The position numbers and the translations under genes were made by a program. Shown one piece after another: positions 11,832-24,601 of a DNA stretch of 64,000 nucleotides. Under the pieces are notes generated by a model. The model searched no databases. It was not told where the DNA came from and saw nothing but the letters and a program-made list of their open reading frames with translations. Origin of the DNA: Ceratothoa steindachneri (Eukaryota; Arthropoda; Malacostraca; Isopoda; Cymothoidae); NCBI GenBank assembly GCA_963969495.1, contig OZ018318.1:174394294-174458293 (forward strand), in the 5' to 3' direction. How positions within the stretch are numbered: the stretch's first letter is position 1; every line of letters starts with the position of its first letter.

Positions 11832-12437
11832 GATACAAGAGGGGCTGTTGTTATCTAATAGGATTCAAGTAACCTTTTGATACAGCACCTAAATACTAAT
11901 ATAACTTTAAAACGACTAATCAGTGTAATGGGGTGTAAACCTTCGTAAATTTTGACCAAGAAAAGAAATTTCTCTTCTCAAATTCTTTTGAAAATTTTAA
12001 CTAAATTTACTCTTTTATTACTAGCCGTGTAGAATCCTAATTACGCTGTAGCCTGATTATTATTAACACTAATTCAAACCAAAATTAACAAAGGGAAATT
12101 CTTAGGATGTCTGTCTGTAAAGAAGGTGCTGACGAAGAGAAATTGAAAATCTTTTGAAAGATATAGAGCCACAAATCATCCTTGGGTCATTTAGCCGTCA
12201 GGGCACACAACTCCGGTATGGCATCAGGAAGGCATGAGATTATCCAAATGTCAGATGTATCGTCGTTTCCAATGCTGAACCTAACACTGTCTTACAGGAT
12301 GGTGTGGCCTCATGTAGTAATAATTGAAGGCTATCATAACTTAAATGTCAATGCTTCCTTACACCCGAATTGTCCATCGAAAGTTTGAAATACGTTTGTG
12401 TGTAGAAAGGTTTCCACAAAATATAAATTACTAGGCA

Positions 12438-12789
12438 GTTATCCCATTTGAGGGAGGGGGTGTAGTAATTAATTCTTACAGGCTCACACCTATGTCAGTG
12501 TTGACCTATGGCTTGAGGAAGGATCAGTTCAATTAATGACAGCCATAGCTCGACCCAAAGAGGAACTCCATCCGGCAACTAACAATAAGCAATGCGTATT
12601 AGCATCTCTCCATGGTGAAGATTAGCGTGCAGGCGAGTGGGTTATTACACATACAGAAGAGTTAGTTGTGTAATCCAACTCACGGATTTTTCCTTTGTGT
12701 AAAATATTGTAATTAGGAAAGTGTAGATAGAACAATATAGAGAAAGGTTAGTTCTACTAGACTCTTGACCAAACATTCTAAAATAAACA
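12438..12789 (+). mobile_element. LTR-like fragment with polypurine tract, copy 1 only
   Basis: Absent from copy 2, where the flanks meet at ACTAGGCAAATTAACAAGG. Inside it, GAGGGAGGGGG (12450-12460) resembles a polypurine tract and is immediately followed by TGTAGTAATTAATTC. The block from there to GACCAAACA (12461-12775, 315 bp) starts with TG and ends with CA, as an LTR does. I read this as the 3' end of an LTR retrotransposon, with the rest lost. No duplicated target is evident and no coding sequence remains, so confidence is moderate. Confidence 0.45.
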
Positions 12790-13400
12790 GATTAACAAGG
12801 GCATCATTGGAATATTACAGATCAAACCGAGAAATCAATTTTAATTACCATTCAATGAATGATGAAAAATTACCATCAACTACGATCTTACGACTTGTGA
12901 AGATTTCCCAAATCCACGTAAATGACCATTGCGTAAATGACCATAAATTACCATGGATCACCATTTCATGACAACCGATAAACTAAACGAATCACGTGAA
13001 TGATCTTTAAGTTAAATACCCACCTTAAGTTAGTTACCTTGAGGATAATAATAAGAAATTACGACAAATTACCTGACATGAGTTACTAGACATTACTACA
13101 AATCTTCGAAATTATTCTCATATGAATTGCAAATAATAATCACAGGTTACCATTGTTAAAATTACGGCTGTATATAATTGTCATTCGGATAAAATACCAT
13201 TACCCGAATCCTGAATAATAAACATTAATTCCACAAAATTAACATTGAATGAATTAAGCGAAATATCCTTCACTTTCACAGATTACGATTACGTGAATTA
13301 CGTCCATTTCAGGAATAAATATTGCATGAAGTAAGAAGAAAAACGAGAAATTACGCAAATTTCCATTGCATAATAGATAAGTTTAGCAGGAATTAAAATC
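12790..13400. repeat. Degenerate AATTACCAT-rich tract, copy 1
   Basis: Short related motifs (AATTACCAT, AATTACG, AAATGACCAT, AATTACGTCCAT) recur irregularly, as in a decayed minisatellite. The copy 2 counterpart (40120-40660) lacks about 60-70 bp of it. No gene. Confidence 0.4.
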
Positions 13401-13652
13401 AATATTTCAATTTCCTGTAGGACACAGTAAGGGTAACACTAAATAGCCTTTAATGTACCGGTTGACAGCCAAAAATGCCCCTTTTTTATAATGCTGTAAT
13501 TTGTTAGCCATTAAAGCTTGAAAGTCGAGATAATGATGAGTAAAGATAAGATTTTTTGATACTTTTTTTGCTATCTTAGGTAGCCGGCTTCTTGTAAATA
13601 GTCTAGGATAGCTTCTCAGGGCATTGAACCAGCTGTTTTTAGATCTCCAAAA

Positions 13653-14070
13653 ATGGCACAATTAACACTTAAACAACGAAGGATTGTCGTGGAACTAATG
13701 ATTCTATATGTCTAAATAATAATATCAATTCTTCATTTTCGAGCAGGTTATTCTATACTATTAGACAAAATCAATCCAGAGAAATTACGCCAAATGGAAT
13801 GTCCACAGCACAATTCGTATTTTAAATAAAGGAAATTCTGGTCACAAGAAAATTGTGACGACTGGAGAATATTCACAAGGTAGGGACTTTAAATGATGCT
13901 GATGAAACAAAGTCAGTGAGAAAAATAGCTGCTGAAACACATTTGAATAGAGATGATGTGCAAACTATTCTCAAAATAGAACTTTATTTAAAGCCATATA
14001 AAAATCAATGTCATCCAGAAATCGTAACGCAGTTAAGGAACCAATGTTATCATTTGCCTCAGGGTTAAAG
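13653..14070 (+). pseudogene. Tc1/mariner-like transposase N-terminal remnant, copy 1
   Basis: Starts at an ATG with MAQLTLKQRRIVVELM, resembling the helix-turn-helix start of Tc1/mariner-type transposases. After frame changes it continues near 13890 as TLNDADETKSVRKIAAETHL, then a short link and QTILKIELYLKPYKNQ. The pattern 'SVRKIAxE...R..VQ.IL...L.L.PYK.Q' is typical of the second DNA-binding helix and linker of that group. No DDE domain follows. Several stops and frameshifts. Role when intact: cut-and-paste transposition. Confidence 0.5.
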
Positions 14071-14342
14071 ATATGTGCGATGATAATTAATTAGTATTGA
14101 ATAACAGAATTTACAGTGATTACCTGTAGGACACATGGAGGATAAATCTAAAAGGTCTTTAAATTAGGGACTTTCACAGAGAATTGCGTACCTTTCTGGA
14201 CCTATTTACCCTCCATTGTAACCCCCAAAACTTGCGGAATATTTAGTATTTTTATTAAGCATAACTTTCTATTTTATTTCTTTCACCTCTAAATCATTTT
14301 GAGTTTCTCCCGTCGTTTTTCATTTTTTGAAAAAGATATTTA

Positions 14343-14665
14343 ATGCCCGAAATTGTTCAGAGGATTACGATTATTTTCAGCAATTTTAATCTTTCGCCAC
14401 AATCTGGCGGGAAACAACACGAGTGCGAGGAGAAACAAATCGGGCATTCGTTGCTATCGAATTGGGTGTTCGAATACCGTCCGTTGGATCGAGAAGAGAA
14501 AGTAAGGGCAGCAAAGAAGCGGAAAGGACACAAGAGCTGTCCTGCGAGCCATAAAAAGCCTCCAAACCTACAAACACACACTCACACAAATTTATTTATT
14601 CAATTTCTATTCCTGGATGTAATTCTCGCGTCTTCCTTACCTCCTCAGGCGTATATGGACTGAAA
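14343..14665. other. Higher-GC block with overlapping short frames, copy 1
   Basis: Local rise in GC and CpG with open frames on both strands (106 codons plus, 74 minus). In copy 2 (41629-41870) the plus frame is altered and shorter. The end carries a CA/AC-rich run (ACAAACACACACTCACAC). Not recognised and not conserved as a frame. Confidence 0.35.
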
Positions 14666-17600
14666 TATGGATGGAGGAAGCTTAACGACATATTAGGAGG
14701 TCCCATCTACCTAAAAAAAAAAAACCCCGGTGTTTCGGTAATTTCTAATGAAATAATTGAGGTAGTTCTTTAGTCCCACCATCATCAAGTCAATTATTTG
14801 TCTTTCTTATTATTCATAGAGGAGAAAAAAGGTAATATCTGCAGTTCTGTTAAAGAATAGATGCTTGAGGAGAGATGTTGGAAAAGATAAATAATTTCTA
14901 TGTTTACCGATGCCCAAATTCTACAATAGTAAAACTCTTCACCCCTAATTTCTGATTGTCAATGCTGCCTTAATAATAAAGTGATCCTCCTAACGTTAAA
15001 TTGATTTAAGGGATGTCAAATTTCCACCATATCTCAATGGCAACTATTGAACTACGTAACTTAGCACACAATATCTTTTTCCTTTTTTCCCAATAAATTT
15101 ATCCTTCCTACCCTTGTTATTCTCTATTAACAGCTGGAGCTTGGGCCAATAAAAACTTATCAATCATTATGACCCAAACTACTCCTGTGTTGTAGATGAA
15201 TCTTGTAATGGGACTTTGGATGTGAACTTAGCGTCAATATATGGATCGAATGTTTCTTTATCTCCAGCGAACGAGACAATTTTTCAAATGATCTAAACTT
15301 TCATGGTCCATTATCATAATTTCAGGACAAACTAAAGATATATAGACACATGCGTGAAAGTTAACATGATCATCGGATATTTATGAAGGTCAAATTTTCC
15401 TCCCAAAGTAAGAAGGCTGAATTGCAAAAGATATGTTGCTTATAGAGGAAACGTTTGTTTAAATATGAATTGAGCTGACATAAATTAAATAAGAACAAGT
15501 GTTAGTATATGTTCCACACAATATATTTCTCCTTTATAATCATCAATAATTATAATTACATTCTTATATGAGCAATTTAAGCCGCTTCAGAATTCCTGAT
15601 TATAATCGTTGACTCAGCTCTTGACCCCTTCCCTTTACACCCACAAAAGTCAGCATCCTTTGTTTATGGTTTCGATTAAACTCTCCGAGGGTTATTAATT
15701 CCTGCAGTGTACTCGCAATCTTTTTTAATTTCACTCCATTTAATGCGGCCGACTTTCCTGAAAGTTGAGCAAAATTTCGTAGATTGCAAATATGTACTCA
15801 GAAAATAATGAGGCGGCAACTGTAGGTGTTCAAATCTATATCACCTCGTCAGAAAAAATTTATTTTAGTGCAATCGACAAGCAGTTGAGAGTATCTCTGC
15901 CAAATTTACTTTATATTTTACTCTCTATATCTCTATCAAATCCACATATAATAATCTACCATAATAATAAAACCTAATGTCGTAATTTTACTCCAGCTCT
16001 TGCAAGTTTTCGTCAGCCTCACGACATTTGCTCAGGTTCACCATCTCGAATCCTAATTTCATCAACAAAATTCTCTAATTCAGGCATTCATACTAGACTA
16101 CAGTATCATGACATTCCTCAATTTATAACACAACTACACTCGTTTTCTCTTTCAAATACGATTATCTTCATTCATTTTGAAAAATAATAGCACAAGTTTT
16201 AAATTCGTGAAAAAGAGGGGAGAAGGCTAGTCTGCAAAGACAGGCAATAGTTAGAGGTGATAAAGATTTACCATTACGAAATTCTCCCCTTTGACAAACT
16301 CTCATCCCAATTAAACTGCAATGATATTTTAGATCAATTATTCCTTCTTCTTTCCTTATACTCCTTGTAATTGTAAACCGAAGTTAATTCTGCACCTTTC
16401 CCCATTTTTTCCTTTGGTTATCTTCCATAGAGCCATTTTTAATCTATCAGACGCTACGGTGAGACTTTGAAAGATAATGTGTGACTAAATTTTCTGATGC
16501 TTCATAATGGCTTATTAATTTCCTCTGAAAGTCAAAATTTACAAACTAGAGAAAGCGACAATCCAGTAGCGTTCCCTGAGGGAAAATTACATCATTATTC
16601 GCAAGGCTAACCAACCACCTTCCTTTTAACTGGAGTTTATTTTACAGCCAAAGTAGCGTTATTTGAACTTTTTTTTATTCAAATAGGTTAAAAAACTAGC
16701 TAACTTTCTAAAACCGTAGTGTAAATGCTAGTTTTGAGGTAATCTTAAATACTTAATTTCGAAGCATCCTAATGTTTTTCTCTTGCAAACATCTTGTGGA
16801 TGATTGAATAAATATTTGCCTAACGAAATAAATAAATACTCAAAGAAGAAAGATGACAAGTGAAAGAAATTAGCCTATTAAATTTGCTATTCTTTCAGGA
16901 CAAATAATGAAAAGGCCTTTGTTAGGAATTCAGTTAGTACCTTTGTTGTTAGCTGAATTCTTATCTAGAATTTGGTATAAACCTACGTTATAAACATATC
17001 AATTCATAAATTCATATATTTAACTGGAAATTGATTTCTTTATGCCCCTAGAGCGGAAATAAGGACAGACTGTTATCTGAATAAGTATTAAAATCGCAGA
17101 TCAAATATTTATAGCTTGGCTCCATAAATCGTTTCTTCAGCTACTTGGTCAGAGCTTAGATATCAAAAATCTTTTTGTTCTTTATAAAATTATTTATCTA
17201 GTTTTTAATCTTAATGTTGGTTTAAAGTTGTAGATATAGAAATAAGATATTCCATACATTAGGTAACATTACGACCGAAGCCAGAATGTCTCGTATAAGT
17301 GTCAGGTAAGCTCTAAAGACCTCATCTATGTATGTGGTTAGTACCTTAGCGGTTACCAAGTTGGCACTGCCTCGGGTACGCCTTTGTTTAGATCTGCCAC
17401 CATGATAAGCAGGCAAGTAATTTATCTTGCCTGAGTGAATATTTAGAATTAAAGAATGCTTGAAAAATACTATTGTATGTTGGAAGACGATATGCTATGG
17501 CATGACAGTGAGAAGTGCCAAAGAATTGATACAGGTTGGAGCTTGTCATTAATGGTATTATGTGCTTCAATGTCTTATCATTAACTAATTTAATCACTAC

Positions 17601-19481
17601 GGTTTCAGTTGCGGAAGTAATCAAAAGAGGTTTGTTTGCCGAGGCATTTTGAAATTAATTTATGAAGCGAGTAAAAACACAGAATTTAAAGAGTTAATTT
17701 ATAAAACTCTAGGAATGATTATTTGGCACTAACATATATTTCTGGACGAAGGTTTGAGAGAGTGGACGGAACCAGCTTGGGATGGCCAAAAGAACGTTAT
17801 AAAGTAAAACTTTTTCTTCAATTATGATTACAAATATAACGGGGTTTTACTCGAAGAAATTTAACATTCGCCCTACACCAATTCAACAAATATGTATGGA
17901 ACTATAAATGAGGAGGATATTGTTTAATTGCGCAAAATAATTAGATGTATTTGGTTAAATTGCGCTGAAATTTCTGATTTAGCCGAAAACAGTTTAAGGA
18001 AATTTGCGATGAATCCAGAAGATAATTTTAGCTCCGGGATCCGCATCCGGAGGGGTATCCGGAGCCAAATATAATCTTCTTTATGTAGCCCAGGGTACAG
18101 AACCCTTTCAAATAATTTCTTTCAATTCTTTCAATATCTCTTTAAGATTGACAAATTTATTAAAAAACAAACAAACGAACAAACGCAGGATATCATATTG
18201 GCTCCGCCAAGAAACAACAATTTTAATAAAACGAAGAAGAAGAGAAATCGATCAAATAATACAAATCACACTTAAGGAAATTGGCCGAATCACTATCAAT
18301 TTAGACTCGCTATTAAACGTCAATATTCGAAATTTGAATTTAATATTTACAAATCTTTAGAAAAAGAAATCAACCTTATTACTTCTCTTTTGCAGTAATA
18401 ATGAGCCTACTTCAGGCGAGACTAAATCTCCATAAATGTTTCCCTCTCTATTTTCTCAAATCGGATCTCAAAAAGCGAAGGAATTCCGGTTGCTTCAATA
18501 CAAATATTTAGACGAAGCCTCAATTTATAGAGTGAAAAATTAGCCTATTCGCAGCTCACACCGTTTTAATAAACGAGATATCGGCAGGTGTATGATAATG
18601 AGCAGCTTGTTATATGAATGTATATATATGCTGAAAGAGACTGTTGTTGGACAGGCGTAATTCAAAGCACCCTAGATTTATTCATAAGATACGTAGGGAG
18701 GAGATTTTCAATAGTTCCCCCTTCATAACCGACCTTACTTTTATCTTATGTTGGCACTTTTGGAGAGTCCTCCTCACTCTAACAAATTACTCAAATTTAT
18801 TAATGTTATTTATATAAACATTCTTTACGGAGGTAAATAGAAAATCCATAATGCACCCCCACCACCATATTTTTTAGACATATGAAAAAATCCAAGGATA
18901 AACTCTCATATTCGCTTTAGGAAAACCAACTTTCTCTGGCTTAGGAATTAATGTATTATTTCATTTCTAGTTGACAAAGTCTCAATTTCCATTTTAAGTA
19001 CTGACCTCAGTAATTTCATCTCCATCAATAGACTTTTGTCCGGACATCGGGTCTTAATATATTATGTTATCAATAACTATCGGTATAAGTCATTTGCTAA
19101 GGAATGAGGGATCGAGGTCGGTTTTTCTCGGCGTGGTATGTTTGGTGTTGTATGTATGAGAGGAAAACGTGAGTCAAAATGGAACATTTTAGAAAAAATA
19201 GTGGTGAAATAAGAAAAAAGAAATAGGTGTGCAAAGAGTTACAAAAGAGGTAGGTAACCAGGCTCATCTGTTATTTTGTTTTAAATTGTTTGGTTGTGGC
19301 TATATTATTTTTGTGAGATTAGGCATTTTTTTTAAGCGTTCAAGCTTTGTAGGATGTTGGCTTTTGTTTGTACGGTTGTAATTTTTCTCGTTCTTTGTTG
19401 GTACTTTGCTTCAAAAATAAAAAAGCGTTCTTTCAATTTAAATTATTAAATACGAAATTCTATCTAATTATGTTTATGATT
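14666..19481. other. Copy 1: non-coding stretch to the array junction
   Basis: No gene recognised. At 17720-18360 the sequence is open in short pieces (for example ISGRRFERVDG, whose counterpart in copy 2 is 45077-45280), but frames differ between copies and no domain is evident. An imperfect hairpin, GCTCCGGGATCC against GGTATCCGGAGCC, lies at 18031-18066. Copy 1 lacks about 128 bp (at 18314) and about 90 bp (near 15285) found in copy 2. Confidence 0.5.
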
Positions 19482-21661
19482 GACTTTATTATCGTTTACT
19501 TGAGAAAATTTTATTTTAATGCGAAACCTTCAAGAAATTGAAAATTGAATCAAGGAATTTAAATATACGAGTATTTAAAATCTGACAAAATTCTTCAAAT
19601 TAATTGATGTCGTACGACTTTTTGCGCGGTATAATATCACCCTTGTTAATTTAAAGACAAGGTTAGATTCGTTTATTTTATTAATCTATGAAAAAACTTT
19701 TAAGGGGTAGAGGGACGTAATGGTTCCCTTATATTACAGTTAATTTCCTTTTAAGATAAATGCTTTTTTACATTTAGGTGAAGTTGTATGACGGAACAAA
19801 AAGTAAAACCAGATATTCTTTTAAAATTTAGGGATAAACTCAAGTGTTGGAGGAAATGAGTGTCAGTCTCTTATTTGGAATTTTGCCTCTGTGGGAACTA
19901 TTCACTAGGGCAAATTTCCCTTTGTGATTCTTTTAATATTTCACTCAAAAGGGAATTTGACCCAGGGGCAATTCTTCTAAGATTACATCCCGAGGGGAAA
20001 TGTCCCAATGGAAAACTGGGTCCGAGTAGCAAAGTAGCAATAATAAAAGTTTAATTATTTGATGACTTACAAAAATGAGGAAATTTCTAATACGTGATGA
20101 GAAATTAGAATTTTAATACACTTTCAGGCACAATTCATTTCCAGGGCAGGACTTTAGTTTCTTTGTGCATTTTTGTTTAGACTTTTTAAATTTTACACCT
20201 ATTTGCATGGCTAATTACTCTTTTCTTTTGCAAATATTTCCTCCATAATCCATAATTCTACATTTATTTCGCTGCTGCTATCTAAAAATGCAAGAAGAAA
20301 TGAATGGCTTAATTCTAAAGCAAATGAGGAAAATCCTAAGATAAATTATATAAATGTTAATGAAATGTGGTAACCATAAATAAAAAACTTTCTATTAATG
20401 AGAATATCGTTCCTTTTCCAAGAGAAAGTGAAAGAGCTCTTTTGCACACCTTCCAGGAGGTGACTAACGGACACAGCAATTTGGAAATCGACGCTGCTCA
20501 AGAAAAATGCTGTTCGTACATACATTACCCTCCACACATTTTGCCATTTACTGTGAGAGATTGTATTAAGTATGAAGCTGTCGCACTGGGCCGTGTTGTG
20601 CTAATTGTACTGCCGTTGGATGTTTCCTACATAATCTCAGTAACCGCTATGTAATGAAATGGATGTCGAGGCAAATTTATCCTCTGCATTGTGGTATTCA
20701 CTTTATATATAAAAACGAGTTTTTTTTTATTTTGTGGTGTGTTATGCGCTGGAATTACATGGAATATAATATATAAAGACCACAATGACCCCATAGAAGA
20801 GGTTTTTTGCCCCTGCGTTTTATTCAAATTTTCTCCATACCCATCATCAAATCTGATAAATGGTGTCTCAATTCCAATTCTCAATCACAATTTCTTCAAT
20901 GAAAAAGATTTTATGGGTGGGGGTATTTGCATTACAATTTAGCCATCAATGGCAAAAGTAGTTACAATGGATGAATTAAATTTTAACAAAATAACAAAAG
21001 TCAATTAGCATAGTAATATCTTTTAGCGTAATATCAAAAGAAAACTGCGTCTAACTCAGCCTCAAACGCATTGTTGACAGGGTGACGAAATACGTTATTT
21101 AACAATTTGAACAAACATCTTAATATGAGTAAAATGACAAAAAATGGTTTTGTTTGGTTGTTTACTGAGACTTGTACCAAGAATGACATAACAAACACAA
21201 TATCTCTGGATAATTTATTAAATATATCAATCATCTCTTATATCAGTATATACTAGATAAAGTATTTAAATTTTAGCCTCCAATTATCAAATATGTTTGG
21301 AAATTATTTACTTGTATAAAGAATTCAAAAGTCTTAAAGCAAGCTCATATATTGCAATATATAATTTATAAGCTGATCTGATGATTCTAGTCTTAACATG
21401 TGCTTCCTCACCCTCCTCGAATGGCTTCTAGGGAAAATTTAAGCTTCCTTTTTAGGTGGCGAAAGTTTAAGGATTTCGGAAATATATCCTCCGGCTCAAC
21501 CATTCAGCGTTGAGTAGATTTAATATGACGGTCCTTTCAATGTCTACCTTTTTCACTATTACTTTTTTATGGGATCCTTCGCTATTTCTGTTTTTGATCG
21601 CCACTCCTGCCATTTATCGGGTTTTTCATATTTATTTATGATTAGATTAAATTATCATTTG

Positions 21662-21730
21662 TATTATTATTATTTTTATTAATATTATTATTATAATTAT
21701 TATAATAAATATTATTATTATAGTATTTTA
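21662..21730. repeat. Degenerate ATT/AAT trinucleotide block, copy 2
   Basis: Counterpart of the copy 1 block, almost identical in length and sequence. It has not expanded after duplication. Confidence 0.85.
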
Positions 21731-24039
21731 TTACACCTGCAGTATGTGATAATGATATAATTGATTCTTTTTTATTCGCATGGATGCAGATGTATTCTGA
21801 ATTATGCCCTTAAATATTTTGTTTCTTCTTGTTTTAAAAATATTGATTACATTTGAAGCCAGGATCAAAAAGGTATTCGTCTATAAAATGGCCCTGATAC
21901 GTACAAATTTTTGCGGTGGGTTCTCTCCTCCCGCTTTGAGAAGATTTCTGGTGAAAATAAGCATGAACCTTTAAATGCCGACAAGGCCAGTGATTGTCAA
22001 ATGCGAAAGTAGAGTTTGTATGCGTAACTGTCTTAACGTGACATGTTATTTGTCTATTATATGAAGACTTCAGAGGAAATTGGCTTAGATTTTTCAAACG
22101 CCATCTCTACAGGACAACTTATGACAGGGAGAAATTTAGTTACAAATATGCTTAAAATGACCTAAAAAAGCCCCCGAACAAATCTAAAGATCCAAAACTA
22201 TACTTTGAGCGTTTAGTTCCATAGAATGATATTCAAGAGTTTACGCCTCTCATTAGGCATAAAGGCATCGTCGCGCACAATATTCTGGCTAGTTATTACC
22301 GAGGCATTTATACATAGAACAAAATCTCACCTTCATTGGATGAGTGTTTGCAATCATACAACCAGTATTATCCATTTTACCCCAAATATAATTTTTATTT
22401 CAACTTTTTTACAAATTTCACCAAATTGCCTCAATAAAGCAATTTCCTTAAGAAATTGTTTGAATTCAGCCAAGATTTAATATTGGACCTCACATACCAT
22501 AATTTCGTAGCTGGTGGTAATAGATTAGACATAATGGCTTCAGGATCAATAATTGCTTCACCTGAGAGAATTATCGCCATTCCACAAATATATTCGCGCC
22601 CGAATACGAATAATTTGTTATCTAAAACCTAATAACTGCCAAAAATAATATATATATAAATTATGCAACTCGCGAGAGAGGTCACAGTTATGTCGCTTGG
22701 AGGAGAATGAGTCTCAAGCTGTTATAAAAATTCATAGTGCATTGCAATGGTAGGCAAGGCTGCCATGCTGCAATGATGTTTGTTGGATGGTGGATGCTGG
22801 ATGTTAAATGTTAGTGCATCCCTACTAATGAAATGTAGTAATGAAAATAAGACTTTTAAAGAGAAAAATAAGAAAAATTAGTAAATAAAACAGAGAATAC
22901 GAATAAATATAAATCAAATTGTAATAATAATTATTACGGAATTTTAACTTAGGCACAGAACCTCCAAGCTCGGACTTAAAAGAGAGTTTTTAGAGCCATC
23001 TTTTCCCTATTGCTCTACGTCTAACCACAATACACACAATTTAACATGAACATTCTAGCCTATTTCGTGACGTTAGTTCTTAAAACCTTTATGTTGTTTC
23101 ACATTCTTTTTCGTGTGATCTAATTGCCATGTTACTTCAAAGGTTAGCCTAGAAATTATATTACTTTGTTAATAACATCAGAACTATCCAGCAGATTCTA
23201 AAGAATTTTGAGACTCCTTTGTTGTTTTACATTCTCTTTCCAATTGTATAATTACCAAGGTCCTCACAACGTCATTCCGGAAATTATTGAAAGTTTTGAA
23301 GGTCGTAAAGCCATAAATCAGAATAAGAGAGAGCACGAGACCTTTGGTCAGCCCATCTTGTTTTATAAATAGGCTTCTGTCAGTCGTTACATATATTATA
23401 GAGAAACAATTGACAACCTCGGATTCTTAAAGCAACACGGTATTTAAGCTATTTTTACCTTGGAAAAATCTTAAGAGCCAAAGTTTTCTCTTAGCAGGTC
23501 GATAACACCAGTTTCTGATTTATCGAATTACATTATGCTTATTCCCTACGACATATGTGTGGAACGTGTTGTTTTTCGGACTGGTATGGTGTATTTTTTA
23601 GTTTCTTATGACATGTTGCAGACTTCTGCCATTTTTGTTTGAGTGTAAGCCGCAATCGGTGGTTTTCTGCCTCGGGGCTGTACGATTTGGCTCGTACGCT
23701 TGTGCCACCGCTTGCTCCAGTGTTGGAAGTAAGTCTTGGGTTCTGTTGCTATGGGATCTAGAGTTGGCGGTTGTGGGTGCTGGTTTGTGTAGGGTGATGG
23801 GCTGACAGAGGAGAAGGAGAGGAGTGGTGGTGAGGAGGGCCTAATAAAGTGGGAGTGAAATCGATCTCCGGAGAGAAAGTGAGGTAGAGGTAGCTACATG
23901 GTGTATCGTCAGTTCCATAGAGAAGGATGAAAATTATTGGAGAGGATCCAGGACCAGTGTATGGACGTTGATCATGAGAGGAGGTTTAGTAGGGCGGGAT
24001 GTTGTCCTGGAAGGGAGTAGTAACTGTGGATTAAGCCGT

Positions 24040-24195
24040 GGTAGGAACAGGGGAAGGGGTGGGAGTAGGAACATGGGAGGGGGTAGGAGTCAGAACTGGG
24101 GAGAGGGTAGAAGTAGGAGCTGGGGAAGGTATAGTGGTAGGAAATGGGGAAGGGATAGTGGTAGGAACTGGGAAGGAAATAGGGGTAAGATGTAG
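24040..24195. repeat. Purine-rich 24-bp minisatellite, copy 2
   Basis: Same array as in copy 1 and copy 3. Here the plus strand is open from after a stop pair near 23851 to 24195 and encodes an Arg/Gly/Ser-rich sequence (SRGRNRGRGG, then GRSxxWGx repeats). The minus strand is open too (23972-24292). One 24-bp unit more than copy 3. No upstream exon or promoter can be shown, so I list it as a repeat, not a gene. Confidence 0.8.
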
Positions 24196-24601
24196 GGAAA
24201 AAATATGAATAGGAATTAGGGAACGATCTCATTAACTCTAGCAAAATTCCCATATGCTTAAGAGAATTGAAAGCTTTTTCATCATTAAGCAAACAATTAT
24301 AAATAAAAGAAAAAATTACTTAGCATACACAGGTCTAAAGCGCCTATAGAAATGAAGGCACATTGATTTTAATCTTCAAAAAAGTAAATTGACATAAACA
24401 AGATTTGAGAGTTTAAAGAGAGGAATTTATATTTGTGAATGTCTAAACATCTGAATGTATATCAGCTTGAACGAGTTTAGAGAGCCTTGCTCAAGAATAA
24501 ACACTTGTTAATCTCAATAAATAAAAACATTTCCTGGGAATGAGGTCCCAATCTTGAAATTAACAAGCTCAAAAAGAATATATAAAAACCATTCCCCTTA
24601 A

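Larger units (their letters stand above)
9453..12437. other. Copy 1: non-coding stretch
   Basis: No gene seen. It includes a fold-back junction at 10447-10467, a deletion junction at 11150-11155 and a GA microsatellite at 11809-11831. The 110-codon minus-strand frame at 11320-11652 has its counterpart in copy 2 (38649-39056) shifted in frame, so it is not conserved. Confidence 0.55.
666..19484. repeat. Tandem unit copy 1 (about 18.8 kb)
   Basis: First visible copy of a long direct repeat. Its sequence from the GACTTTATTATCG start recurs collinearly from 19482 and again from 57121, with scattered substitutions and indels (a few percent by eye). It ends at 19484, where it runs straight into copy 2 through a shared GAC. 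Nothing in it resembles an intact gene. It carries transposon remnants (piggyBac, an LTR fragment, a Tc1/mariner-like scrap), a purine-rich minisatellite and microsatellites. Relative to copy 2 it lacks several segments whose edges show microhomology, which suggests deletions in this copy. Confidence 0.93.

Noticed and set aside
666..19484. Endogenous virus in tandem as explanation of the array
   Set aside because: No intact or degraded viral structural or replication genes are recognisable; the unit is almost free of long frames.
23608..23805. 65-codon frame upstream of the purine minisatellite in copies 2 and 3
   Set aside because: Although it starts with ATG, copy 1 has a frame-shifting indel (CTCGGAGGCTG), and no domain or downstream continuation exists.
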